This document shows positions 45,032 to 53,281 of a DNA stretch of 64,000 bases, in pieces. The first letter of the stretch is position 1. Every line of letters starts with the position of its first letter. The notes beneath the pieces are model-generated. The model saw only the letters and a program-made list of their open reading frames with translations, was not told where the DNA came from and made no database searches. This DNA is from Helicobacter muridarum (GTDB taxonomy: Bacteria; Campylobacterota; Campylobacteria; Campylobacterales; Helicobacteraceae): positions 62,001 through 126,000 of the forward strand of contig NZ_JRPD02000001.1 in the NCBI RefSeq assembly GCF_000765805.2, given 5' to 3'. Position numbers and translations under genes: made by a program.

Positions 45032-45919
45032 ATGACTAATTCTAATTCTCATATCCCTAATGATGCATATACTATAGCTCATAGCCCTGATGCTGATGAT
45101 ATTTTTATGTATTATGCTATTAAGTTTGGTTGGGTTAATAAGCCATATAATCTAATCAATTACGCTCTTGATATTGAAAGTTTAAATGTAGCTTGTTTGC
45201 AGGGACAATATGATATAAGTGCTATTTCATTTGCACTTTATCCTCTTATTTGTAATGAATATGCGTTGCTTAGGACAGGAATGAGTTTTGGTTATGGCTA
45301 TGGTCCAAAGATTATAAAGCTTAGGGGTAAGATTCTTGGTAGGAGATTTAAAGTTGCATTAAGTGGCACACATACAACCAATGCCCTTATATTTCGTTTA
45401 AAATATCCTGATGCTAGAGTTATATATAAGAATTTTCTAGAGATAGAGCAAGCTGTGTTAGATGGTGATGCTGATGCAGGTGTGTTAATACATGAATCTA
45501 TTTTGAATTTTTCTTCTAAGCTCGAAGTAGAAACTACTATATGGGATATTTGGGTGGATTTTATTAAAAATTCCTTACCATTGCCATTAGGTGGCATGGC
45601 TATTAGGCGATCAATCCCGCTAAATCGAGCAATTATCTTGGAGGAAATTTTAACAAAGGCTATACAAATAGCATTGCGTTTTAAGTCGTTGTTATCGCAA
45701 ATGCTAATAGATAATAATCTTGTGCGAGTAAATCCAAGTGAATTGCAAACATATCTAAACCTCTATGCTAATGAATCCTCTCATACTATGGATACAATGC
45801 AACTTAATGCGCTAGAGCGGCTATATGAGCTAGGATATAATTCTGGCATGTATTCTAGTAAAATCCAAGTAAAAAATCATCTAATACCTAAGGAATATAA
45901 GGACTTGAGATATAGCTAG
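45032..45919 (+). CDS. mqnD: Futalosine-pathway enzyme MqnD (1,4-dihydroxy-6-naphthoate synthase)
   Basis: A 295-residue protein of the MqnA/MqnD periplasmic-binding-like fold. AHSPDADDIFMYYAI (16-30) corresponds to the SPCPND-type opening of MqnD. ALSGTHTTNALIFRLKYP, DADAGVLIHESILNF and LPLPLGGMAIRRSIP match the order of MqnD motifs. MqnD converts cyclic de-hypoxanthinyl futalosine to dihydroxy-naphthoate for menaquinone. MqnA (chorismate dehydratase) is the alternative, but the LPLPLGG and LIHE motifs favour MqnD. AAGGAAGAGT precedes the ATG. An imperfect hairpin (45942-45966) follows the stop but lacks a T run. Confidence 0.85.
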   Translation: MTNSNSHIPNDAYTIAHSPDADDIFMYYAIKFGWVNKPYNLINYALDIESLNVACLQGQYDISAISFALYPLICNEYALLRTGMSFGYGYGPKIIKLRGKILGRRFKVALSGTHTTNALIFRLKYPDARVIYKNFLEIEQAVLDGDADAGVLIHESILNFSSKLEVETTIWDIWVDFIKNSLPLPLGGMAIRRSIPLNRAIILEEILTKAIQIALRFKSLLSQMLIDNNLVRVNPSELQTYLNLYANESSHTMDTMQLNALERLYELGYNSGMYSSKIQVKNHLIPKEYKDLRYS

Positions 45920-46174
45920 GTTTAGTTAGCCCCCTATTATTCCTAGGAGTTCTAAAATACTCTAGGATTTAAGGCTTAGTTATAAATGCCTTTATGCTTA
46001 ATATTTTAGGATTCTTTATTTTTACATGGTTAATTGTAACTATATGTTTATAGTGCTTATTGCATTTACTCCATAGTAATGACTATAAAGTGATTTTTTG
46101 TATATTATTAGGATTAATCTCTAGTATTTAAGCCATTTATTCCTATATTTAAGTATTTTTTAAGTTTATATTAA

Positions 46175-46180
46175 TATAAT
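46175..46180 (+). promoter_or_regulatory. -10 element of the SRP RNA gene
   Basis: TATAAT lies 7 bases before the start of the long SRP RNA closing stem, as expected if transcription begins at about 46187. Confidence 0.7.
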
Positions 46181-46186
46181 CATTTT

Positions 46187-46295
46187 GCTTCTCTTCTAGC
46201 CCTATGCAATAAGTAACAGAGACAAAGCTTCAGGATGGGAACATAGCAGAGCATCTCTGTTGTTTGTGTGCCATTGGTTACTGGAAGGGAGGTTT
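46187..46295 (+). ncRNA. ffs: Signal recognition particle RNA (4.5S type)
   Basis: The centre holds the invariant SRP domain IV: UCAGG, stem AUG/CAU closed by a GGAA tetraloop (46238-46241), then AGCAG. The whole reads UCAGGAUGGGAACAUAGCAG at 46230-46249, which superposes on the E. coli tip UCAGGUCCGGAAGGAAGCAG. Around it, GCUU pairs with GAGC, then AACAGAGA (46215-46222) pairs perfectly with UCUCUGUU (46254-46261). The outer arms CUUCUCUUCUAG (46188-46199) and CUGGAAGGGAGG (46281-46292) form a 12-pair stem with G-U pairs. The size (about 108 bases), the -10 element just upstream and UUUU after the closing stem fit one short transcript. It binds Ffh and targets membrane proteins to FtsY. Confidence 0.92.
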
Positions 46296-46644
46296 TCTCA
46301 TTTCCTCGATATTATTGATCCTTATCCTTTCTAATCATTTATTATATTAATGCTTATTTCTTGCTAATATAATTTATGCTATCATGGTTATTAGAAAAAT
46401 CATGTAATAATGTAATACTCATTATTCGTATAAATTAAATAATTATCTTCTATGTCTGTTAATAGTTTTTATTGTGTTTATAGTTGTTTATGCTGTAGAT
46501 TAGTTATTATATGCTTCTAAATGGACTATTAATTAACATTAATATATTATTTATAAAAAAAATTAATTGATATTTTTTATTGTTTATGAATTATTAATCA
46601 CTTTATTTGTATAATGATTTAACTTTATAATTAAAGGAGACATG
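46296..46644. other. AT-rich leader region between the SRP RNA and katA
   Basis: No gene is seen in this stretch. It holds two TATAAT elements (46368-46373 and 46610-46615) and an inverted repeat AATAATG-N7-CATTATT (46406-46426) that could be an operator. katA is often under Fur or PerR control in this group, but the site identity is not proven by the sequence. Confidence 0.5.
46610..46615 (+). promoter_or_regulatory. Putative -10 element for katA
   Basis: TATAAT, 30 bases before the katA ATG, followed by AAAGGAGA at 46633-46640. Confidence 0.55.
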
Positions 46645-48093
46645 ATGGCAAAAGAATTTGTTCAGATGACTACAACAACAGGTAGACCAGTTTATGATAA
46701 TCAAAATGTAATGAGTGTAGGACCAAGAGGTCCACTACTTTTACAAGATGTTTGGTATTTAGAGAAATTAGCTGCATTTGATAGGGAGAGGATTCCAGAA
46801 AGGGTAGTGCATGCACATGGTAGTGGTGCACACGGTGTTTTTGAAGCTACCGCTGATATTAGCAAATATTCAAAGGCTAAGGTGTTTGTTAAGGGCACAA
46901 AGACACCTATGTTTATTAGATTTTCAACAGTTGCACCAGAAAAAGGAAGCGCAGATGCTGTAAGAGATCCAAGAGGCTTTGCTGTGAAGTTCTATACTCA
47001 AGAAGGAAACTGGGATTTAGTAGGAAATAATACTCCTATATTTTTTATTCGAGATCCTCTTAAGTTCCCAGATTTCATTCATAGCCAAAAAAGGGATCCA
47101 AAGAAGGGTGTGCAAGATCCAGAGATGTGGTGGGATTTTTGGTGTCAAACACCAGAATCGCTTCATCAAGTAACCTATCTCATGGGTGATAGAGGTATTC
47201 CAGCTACTTATCGACATATGAATGGATATGGAAGCCATACTTTTAGTCTCATCAATGCTAAGAATCAAAGATTTTGGGTGAAATTCCACTTCCATACATT
47301 GCAAGGGATTAAGAATTTGACTAATGAAGAGGCAGCAGCAGTGCGAGCTAAAGATATGGATTCTCATCAAAGGGATTTATATGAGTCAATTGAGAGAAGA
47401 GATTATCCAAAATGGAGAGTTTCTATCCAAGTTATGCCAGAGAGTGATGCTAAAACTTATCGATTCCATCCATTTGATGTTACGAAGATTTGGAGTCATA
47501 AAGATTATCCTTTAATTGAAATTGGAATTATGACTCTTAATCGTAATCCTGAAAATTATTTTGCGGAAGTTGAGCAGTCAGCCCTTAATCCGGCAAATAT
47601 TGTTCCAGGGATTGGCTTTAGTCCTGATAGGTTGTTACAAGGTAGGCTTTTTTCTTATGGTGATACACAGCGCTATAGATTAGGTGTAAATCATCATCAG
47701 CTTCCTATCAATGCTTCAAAGGTGGCTATTAATAATACTGTTCGAGATGGATTTATGACTAATGGTTCATATGGTAGTATGAGGAATTATAATCCTAGTG
47801 TTCTTCCGGGCTATAAGGATAGTTGGAATCTTAAAGAGCCTATTTTGGATCCAAGCACATTTGAGAAAGAAACTAGGTTGGCTAAATGGGATTATAGAGA
47901 AGAAGACAATGACTATTATACACAGCCAGGAGATTTGTATCGCTTAATGAAGCCAGATGAGAAAGAGAGACTTTGCCAAACTATTGCAGGCACTATGAAA
48001 GGTATTGATAGTCGTATTATCAAGATTCAGTTAGAGCACTTTAGGAAAGCAGACCCAGCCTATGGCAAGAGAGTTGCAGATTTATTAAAATAG
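46645..48093 (+). CDS. katA: Haem catalase KatA
   Basis: A 482-residue small-subunit monofunctional catalase, close to H. pylori KatA over its whole length. His56 in RVVHAHGSGAHG is the distal catalytic His, the distal Asn lies in LVGNNTPIFFIRD, and the proximal haem Tyr lies in GRLFSYGDTQRYRLG. It lacks the Lys-rich C-terminal tail of H. pylori KatA. Two ATG codons follow AAAGGAGA; the second has normal spacing. It protects against hydrogen peroxide from host and metabolism. The next gene, a Tat-exported protein, starts 124 bases downstream. Confidence 0.97.
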   Translation: MAKEFVQMTTTTGRPVYDNQNVMSVGPRGPLLLQDVWYLEKLAAFDRERIPERVVHAHGSGAHGVFEATADISKYSKAKVFVKGTKTPMFIRFSTVAPEKGSADAVRDPRGFAVKFYTQEGNWDLVGNNTPIFFIRDPLKFPDFIHSQKRDPKKGVQDPEMWWDFWCQTPESLHQVTYLMGDRGIPATYRHMNGYGSHTFSLINAKNQRFWVKFHFHTLQGIKNLTNEEAAAVRAKDMDSHQRDLYESIERRDYPKWRVSIQVMPESDAKTYRFHPFDVTKIWSHKDYPLIEIGIMTLNRNPENYFAEVEQSALNPANIVPGIGFSPDRLLQGRLFSYGDTQRYRLGVNHHQLPINASKVAINNTVRDGFMTNGSYGSMRNYNPSVLPGYKDSWNLKEPILDPSTFEKETRLAKWDYREEDNDYYTQPGDLYRLMKPDEKERLCQTIAGTMKGIDSRIIKIQLEHFRKADPAYGKRVADLLK

Positions 48094-48217
48094 TCTAGTC
48101 ATAAACATTAAAGGCATATAGCCATTGTTCTAGGATTTAGCTCTTTTGGGTTTAATCCCTAGAATCTATCCTCCTAGTTCATATCCAGATTTTATAATAC
48201 TATCTTGAGGAATACTT

Positions 48218-49237
48218 ATGGATACACAAAAACTTAATCGCCGAGCTTTCTTAAAGGGAAGTGCAATAGGTTTGGGCGTAGCTACAATGGGCAATATGTT
48301 GTTTGCTCATGCAAATAATAAAAAGGAAGAGAATATTAGGAGCTTTTCCCTTTCCTTTGCTTATAAGAGTAAATTTCAAACATATAACACCCTTGATCTT
48401 TGGCTACCTCTAGCTCTAAACAACGGATTCCAAACCCCGTATAATCTTATGGTAGAGGGTAATTATGATAGTTATTCTCTAAGTAATGATAGAAATACTC
48501 CAATGTTATATGCAGTTTGGCAAAATAATAATAGTGAGAAATATCTAAAAACATCTATACATGTTAAGACTAGATTTTTGAAATCTGGCCTTGATTTTGC
48601 AGATTTTACAAATATTAACACACAAGATCGCTATATCCGATCAAATCCTATAATACAGGGCATTGTTATGTCTGTTACTAATGGTGTGCAAAGCGATATG
48701 CAAAAGGCTGAAAAGCTGTTTGCTTGGGTTGCAAACAACATTTCTAGTCAAGAGGGAGCAGATATACAGGGAATTCGCAGTATTAAGGATATATATGGTA
48801 ATGAAATTTTACGAGGAGAGAATCTTAGCTCCTCTTCAGTATTTGTTGCTCTATGTCGTGAAGCTGGTATTAGTAGCCTTGAGTGCTTTGGTATTAGTCT
48901 TGATGGTGGACGTTATGATTTGAATAACTCCAAGCCTACAATTTACACAAGAAGTGCTATTGCTATTAATGGACGTTGGATTGTTAATGATTCCTTGCTT
49001 GCTATCAAGGCTAGAGAAGCGTTGCAAAATATGAATACTAATGCGCATGACTATGCTGCTATTATTAAGTCTAGTTTCAATCAATGGGATAATAACTGGA
49101 TGATGCTAAATCATACTCGGGACATTCAGCTAGATTCTATATTAGTTAGCACATTGCAACAAGCTTATGGTGAAGTAGATGGAGTTAAGCTAAGTAGTTA
49201 TGATTTTAATCATTTCAATGGCAATATTGCTGTATGA
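48218..49237 (+). CDS. Tat-exported transglutaminase-fold protein beside katA (KapA-like position)
   Basis: A 339-residue protein with a twin-arginine signal: NRRAFLKGSAIGLGVATMG (7-25) followed by MLFAHA. In H. pylori, katA is also followed by a Tat-dependent catalase-associated protein, KapA. Residues about 150-260 follow the transglutaminase-core pattern (KAEKLFAWVANNIS, then RGENLSSSSVFVALCREAGISSLECFG, then AINGRWIVNDS). The position of the nucleophile Cys is Asn202, and no His aligns with the catalytic His; only the Asp of the triad remains. It is probably a non-catalytic periplasmic protein. Role inferred from position; fold from motif pattern only. Confidence 0.75.
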   Translation: MDTQKLNRRAFLKGSAIGLGVATMGNMLFAHANNKKEENIRSFSLSFAYKSKFQTYNTLDLWLPLALNNGFQTPYNLMVEGNYDSYSLSNDRNTPMLYAVWQNNNSEKYLKTSIHVKTRFLKSGLDFADFTNINTQDRYIRSNPIIQGIVMSVTNGVQSDMQKAEKLFAWVANNISSQEGADIQGIRSIKDIYGNEILRGENLSSSSVFVALCREAGISSLECFGISLDGGRYDLNNSKPTIYTRSAIAINGRWIVNDSLLAIKAREALQNMNTNAHDYAAIIKSSFNQWDNNWMMLNHTRDIQLDSILVSTLQQAYGEVDGVKLSSYDFNHFNGNIAV

Positions 49238-49497
49238 TTTATTTAGCTTCATAGAAAACATTGATATTTGATTGCTTGGCATATGAGCACATTAAACACG
49301 AAAGTAATTTTAGCTTGGTAATGATTATCTTAGCAGTGTGCTCACTTTGCTATGATATTATAGAATCTAATTTATATATTCAGCTAAAGCATTAATAAGT
49401 AATGATTTTTGCTTTCTTTCTAGGATTTTATTAGTTTAAGAATTATTCTTGCTTGAAGACTTGCTTGGCTATCTAACCCATATTTTCTTTATATTGT

Positions 49498-50130
49498 CTA
49501 TATTCCTTCTAGTATGACTTGATAGAGTATATTGCATTCCTCGTTGCTAAGATTCATAAGATTTTTTGTTTCAAAGAATTGCATTACGCAGTCTCTATCT
49601 AGCGAAGTTTGTGAGTTTATACAGGTTGGATGTGCTATTAAGAATCCTCTAGTAACTGCTATTTCATTATCTAGCCGATTATCACATATAAAGCAAGTAT
49701 CTTTTTTGTATAATCTTCCCTCAAATTCTAGTAACTCCACATACATATAACACACTACTCTCTTTGCATCTTGCTTTATAAGTCTATTTGTTCCATTTTC
49801 TAGCATGTTATAGTAAAAAGACGAAATCTCTTTTGGCTCATGGCTATTTGGTTCTTGTAGGTGATTGTCTAGTAATGTGCAAAATTGTTGCCATATATAG
49901 ACCTTGTCTAAATCCATCTCATATTTTTTTGGTATATGAAAAATGTTGCGAAGCTTTGGCATATAAATACCTTGATGTTCCACCTCGAAGTCTATATTTC
50001 GTCCTGTATATAAGATGTTATGTCTAGCTCCATAGAATCTATACAATGTGTAGTAATGTCTAGATGTGATTAATTTGACTATTACATCTTCTTTTATGCT
50101 CTTAGTAATTCTTAATATAAAGCCTTGCAT
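49498..50130 (-). CDS. recO: Recombination mediator RecO
   Basis: A 210-residue RecO of the short Campylobacterota form. An OB-fold N-terminus starts MQGFILRITKSIKEDVIVKLITS, a helical middle follows, and the later part holds a Cys-x2-Cys (TCFICDNRL) with a further Cys downstream, consistent with the RecO zinc region. RecO helps load RecA on SSB-coated single strands with RecR. It is 38 bases downstream of ubiE. The 260-base gap before it (49238-49497) lies between convergent stops and shows nothing recognisable. Confidence 0.85.
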   Translation of the reverse strand: MQGFILRITKSIKEDVIVKLITSRHYYTLYRFYGARHNILYTGRNIDFEVEHQGIYMPKLRNIFHIPKKYEMDLDKVYIWQQFCTLLDNHLQEPNSHEPKEISSFYYNMLENGTNRLIKQDAKRVVCYMYVELLEFEGRLYKKDTCFICDNRLDNEIAVTRGFLIAHPTCINSQTSLDRDCVMQFFETKNLMNLSNEECNILYQVILEGI

Positions 50131-50168
50131 GTAAAATTTATAATTATGTAGAGCTTATTAGTGTGGCA

Positions 50169-50891
50169 TTATTTTTTTTGCTTTTGAGCTATGACTAGAG
50201 AACATACATTCGCGCTGTAATTCTTAGAAAAGATAGTTAGTAAGCCATGTAAGAGTAATTCTTCTTCTAAAGACTCCAGAGTTATGAACTCATCAATGGA
50301 CTTTGGTAGATATTTATATGCCTTGAAATTTTGTGAGATTATTCCGCCTACTATAGGAAGCAGAGTTTTGGTGTAAAGTCTCATAAATATTGAAGGTAGA
50401 TTCTTTTGACTTTGTGCCATAAACTCTAATATCACTAGCACGCCATTGGGCTTTAAGATTCTATAAAATTCCCTTAGAGAATCTCTTCTATTGACCACAT
50501 TGCGTAAACCATAAGCAATTGATACTATATCTTTGCTATTTGATTCTAATGGGATATTATCGGCTTGAGCTGTGATAAAAATCCCATCAATAATTTTCTC
50601 TCTAGCAATACTTAGCATATTGTTTGATGGATCTACTCCTACAATGGAATCTATTACAATTTCTAAGCCCACGCTCTCTTTTGCCCAATGCAGCATCATA
50701 TCCCCAGTGCCACATGCAATATCAGCTATATTTACATTTGGCTTAGCCACAATTTTTAGGGCTTGCTTGCATGCTTCCTTTCTCCATTTTATGTCTGCGC
50801 CCATGCTCATGAGTCTATTAGTAGTATCATAAGTTGGAGCAATATCATTAAACATATCTATGATTTGTGTTTGTTTGTGTTGAGATTCCAT
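50169..50891 (-). CDS. ubiE: Demethylmenaquinone methyltransferase UbiE/MenG
   Basis: A 240-residue SAM-dependent methyltransferase for the last step of menaquinone synthesis. MFNDIAPTYDTTNRLMSMGADIKWRK is the UbiE family opening, DIACGTGDMM is SAM motif I, and SIAYGLRNVVNRRDSLREFYRILKPNGVLVILEF spans motifs II-III. With MqnD and the UbiD homologue it makes three menaquinone genes in the window, each in a different operon. It lacks an obvious Shine-Dalgarno and diverges from serA. Confidence 0.93.
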   Translation of the reverse strand: MESQHKQTQIIDMFNDIAPTYDTTNRLMSMGADIKWRKEACKQALKIVAKPNVNIADIACGTGDMMLHWAKESVGLEIVIDSIVGVDPSNNMLSIAREKIIDGIFITAQADNIPLESNSKDIVSIAYGLRNVVNRRDSLREFYRILKPNGVLVILEFMAQSQKNLPSIFMRLYTKTLLPIVGGIISQNFKAYKYLPKSIDEFITLESLEEELLLHGLLTIFSKNYSANVCSLVIAQKQKK

Positions 50892-51079
50892 AATTTGCTC
50901 TTCATTGCTTAGATAGTTAAGCTAGAATTGTACCATTTTTCTTTCTTTAATGTTTATCCATCTCTTAATCTAGCAAGATGGCGCACAATATTTATAAGCT
51001 ATGATTTAGAGTAATGCTATACAATAGCAACCTTATTTTGCTAAAAACTATTGACATGAATTATAAAAAAGGAGAAGTT

Positions 51080-52687
51080 ATGCAAAAGCATATTATAGTT
51101 TGCGATCATATCCATGATGAAGGGCTAAAAATATTACAATCTCAATCTGATGTTATAGTGGAGAATCTAGCCCATTTACCAAAGACAGAACTTCTCACAC
51201 ATTTGCATAAGGCAGATGTGTTAATTACTAGAAGCTCTACATCAGTTACTAAAGAATTATTAGAAATGGCTTTTAAGGATTCCAAAAAACTAAAAGCTAT
51301 TGTTCGCGCTGGTGTTGGTGTAGACAATGTAGATATAGATGCTTGTTCGTATCTTGGTGTGGTAGTGATGAATGTTCCAACAGCTAATACTATAGCAGCA
51401 GTTGAGCTTACTATGGCGCATTTATTAAGTTCTGTTCGAAGATTTCCTGGTGCAAATCATCAGTTAAAATCGCAAAAAATATGGAATAGGGAGGATTGGT
51501 ATGGAACTGAGCTAAAAGATAAAAAGCTAGGCATTATTGGATTTGGTAATATTGGCAGTCGTGTGGGCAGACGTGCGAAAGCCTTTGAAATGGAAGTAAT
51601 CGCATATGACCCATATATAAAGCCAAATAAAGCCTTAGATGTTGGGGTGCAATATACAACAAATTTTGATGACATTTTAGCTTGTGATGTAATCACTATA
51701 CATACTCCAAAAAATAAACAAACCAAAAACATGATTACCTCTAAAGAAATCGCCAAAATGAAAAATGGTGTAATCTTAATTAACTGCGCTAGAGGAGGTT
51801 TATATAATGAAGATGACTTATATGAGGGGCTAAAATCTAAGAAGATTGCATGGGCGGGCATTGATGTTTTTGACAAAGAGCCAGCAACAAGCAACAAGCT
51901 CCTAGAGCTGGATAATATATATGTAACACCTCATATTGGGGCAAATACTTTGGAATCTCAAGAAAAAATAGCTATTGAGGCAGCTAATTCAGCCATATCT
52001 GCAGCTAGAGGATCTGCGTTCCCTAATGCGCTAAATCTCCCAACCAAAAATCAAGATGTGCCAGATTACATTGAAAGTTATCTTGAGTTAACACAAAAGC
52101 TAGGTTATTTTGCCGCACAAGCAGTTAATGGTGTTATAAGCTCTATAGCAATTCATGTTTATGGAGCAGAGTTAGAAAATTATCAAGATGCTTTGCTTAC
52201 ATTTGGACTTGTTGGCACTTTAAAGCCCTCATTAGACGATGGAGTGAATTATGTCAATGCGTATTTTGTTGCAAAGGATAGGGGCATTAGCACTAGTATA
52301 GACGTTAAACATAATGCAGGGGCATATAAGAATCTAATTACATTGGTAGTTAATACAGAGCAAGAAAGTATGAGCGTTGGCGGAACTGTATATGATGGTC
52401 ATATTATTAGATTTAATAATATCAATGGATTCGGAATGGATTTAGAGCCAAAAGGACATATGATTTTAGTGAAGAATACTGATGTGCCCGGTGTAATTGG
52501 TAGCATTGGTAATACTATAGCAAAACATAATGTTAATATAGCTGATTTTAGGCTTGGCAGACATGGCGATATTCATCATAAAGCAGCGTTAGCTTTAATT
52601 TTAGTTGATAATGATGTTACAAAGTCTTTGCTTAATGACTTACGCTCTATTAAAGAATGCTTAAGCGTGCGAAGCGTTTTGCTATAA
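51080..52687 (+). CDS. serA: D-3-phosphoglycerate dehydrogenase SerA
   Basis: A 535-residue enzyme for the first step of serine synthesis. The catalytic and NAD domains show RAGVGVDNVDIDA, GIIGFGNIGSRVGRRAKAFEM (NAD site) and NCARGGLYNEDDL, with His in TPHIGANT. An intervening domain follows (about 320-450), and the C-terminal ACT domain, MILVKNTDVPGVIGSIGNTIAKHNVNIADFRLGR, is the serine-sensing site in the long form. The frame is open 22 codons upstream, but the ATG at 51080 has AAGGAGA and the usual N-terminus. Confidence 0.95.
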   Translation: MQKHIIVCDHIHDEGLKILQSQSDVIVENLAHLPKTELLTHLHKADVLITRSSTSVTKELLEMAFKDSKKLKAIVRAGVGVDNVDIDACSYLGVVVMNVPTANTIAAVELTMAHLLSSVRRFPGANHQLKSQKIWNREDWYGTELKDKKLGIIGFGNIGSRVGRRAKAFEMEVIAYDPYIKPNKALDVGVQYTTNFDDILACDVITIHTPKNKQTKNMITSKEIAKMKNGVILINCARGGLYNEDDLYEGLKSKKIAWAGIDVFDKEPATSNKLLELDNIYVTPHIGANTLESQEKIAIEAANSAISAARGSAFPNALNLPTKNQDVPDYIESYLELTQKLGYFAAQAVNGVISSIAIHVYGAELENYQDALLTFGLVGTLKPSLDDGVNYVNAYFVAKDRGISTSIDVKHNAGAYKNLITLVVNTEQESMSVGGTVYDGHIIRFNNINGFGMDLEPKGHMILVKNTDVPGVIGSIGNTIAKHNVNIADFRLGRHGDIHHKAALALILVDNDVTKSLLNDLRSIKECLSVRSVLL

Positions 52688-53281
52688 TTCAAAAATGTTA
52701 TTCTACTTATTTAGAATCATAAAACTACATAGTTAAGTATTTGTAATTATACCATTGTAAAGATTCAAGAATATAAATAACCAAATGTATTCTAAATTAA
52801 TTTATATATTTTACTCTTTAATATGAATTATTATTAAAGAAACTTCTTAATTATGATATTTGACACTTCCATATTTTTAGAATGCGCTAAATTATTATTT
52901 CACTTAGCTTACGAATTAATACTAATTATTTGAAGCCAACTTAATGCGTGTTTAGTATGTGGTTATTTTAAATAAATTATAAATAACTATAAAATATTAT
53001 TTAAATGTTTTATTTTTGTAACACTTAATGATATTAATATTTTGCTATATTATATTTATTATTTTTTCATCAAAAACTACATATTTTAGTATAAATATAC
53101 ATATATTATTATTTTATTTATGATTATTACTATTTCACTACAATCTCTTTTTACTAAATAACTGTATATTAAAAGTTAACATTAGAACAAAATATACGCA
53201 TTTCTTTAATTTTTAAAGTTGTTTTATGTAATTAAATTCTATTATCTATTCATATATAACCAAAACTAAAGGAGAATAACC
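52688..53281. other. Very AT-rich gap upstream of the porin gene
   Basis: These 594 bases contain no open frame with a ribosome site, no tRNA and no GC-rich structured segment. The stretch is strongly AT-rich with runs of A and T. It probably holds the promoter and upstream control region of the abundant porin, but no single -10 stands out enough to call. Confidence 0.6.

Noticed and set aside
45942-45966. Inverted repeat after mqnD as a terminator
   Set aside because: The stem has a bulge (CCTAGGAGT with ACTCTAGG) and is not followed by a T run, so a rho-independent terminator cannot be called.
47017-47370. Minus-strand 117-residue frame inside katA
   Set aside because: Antisense to the catalase core, no start signal, no motif.
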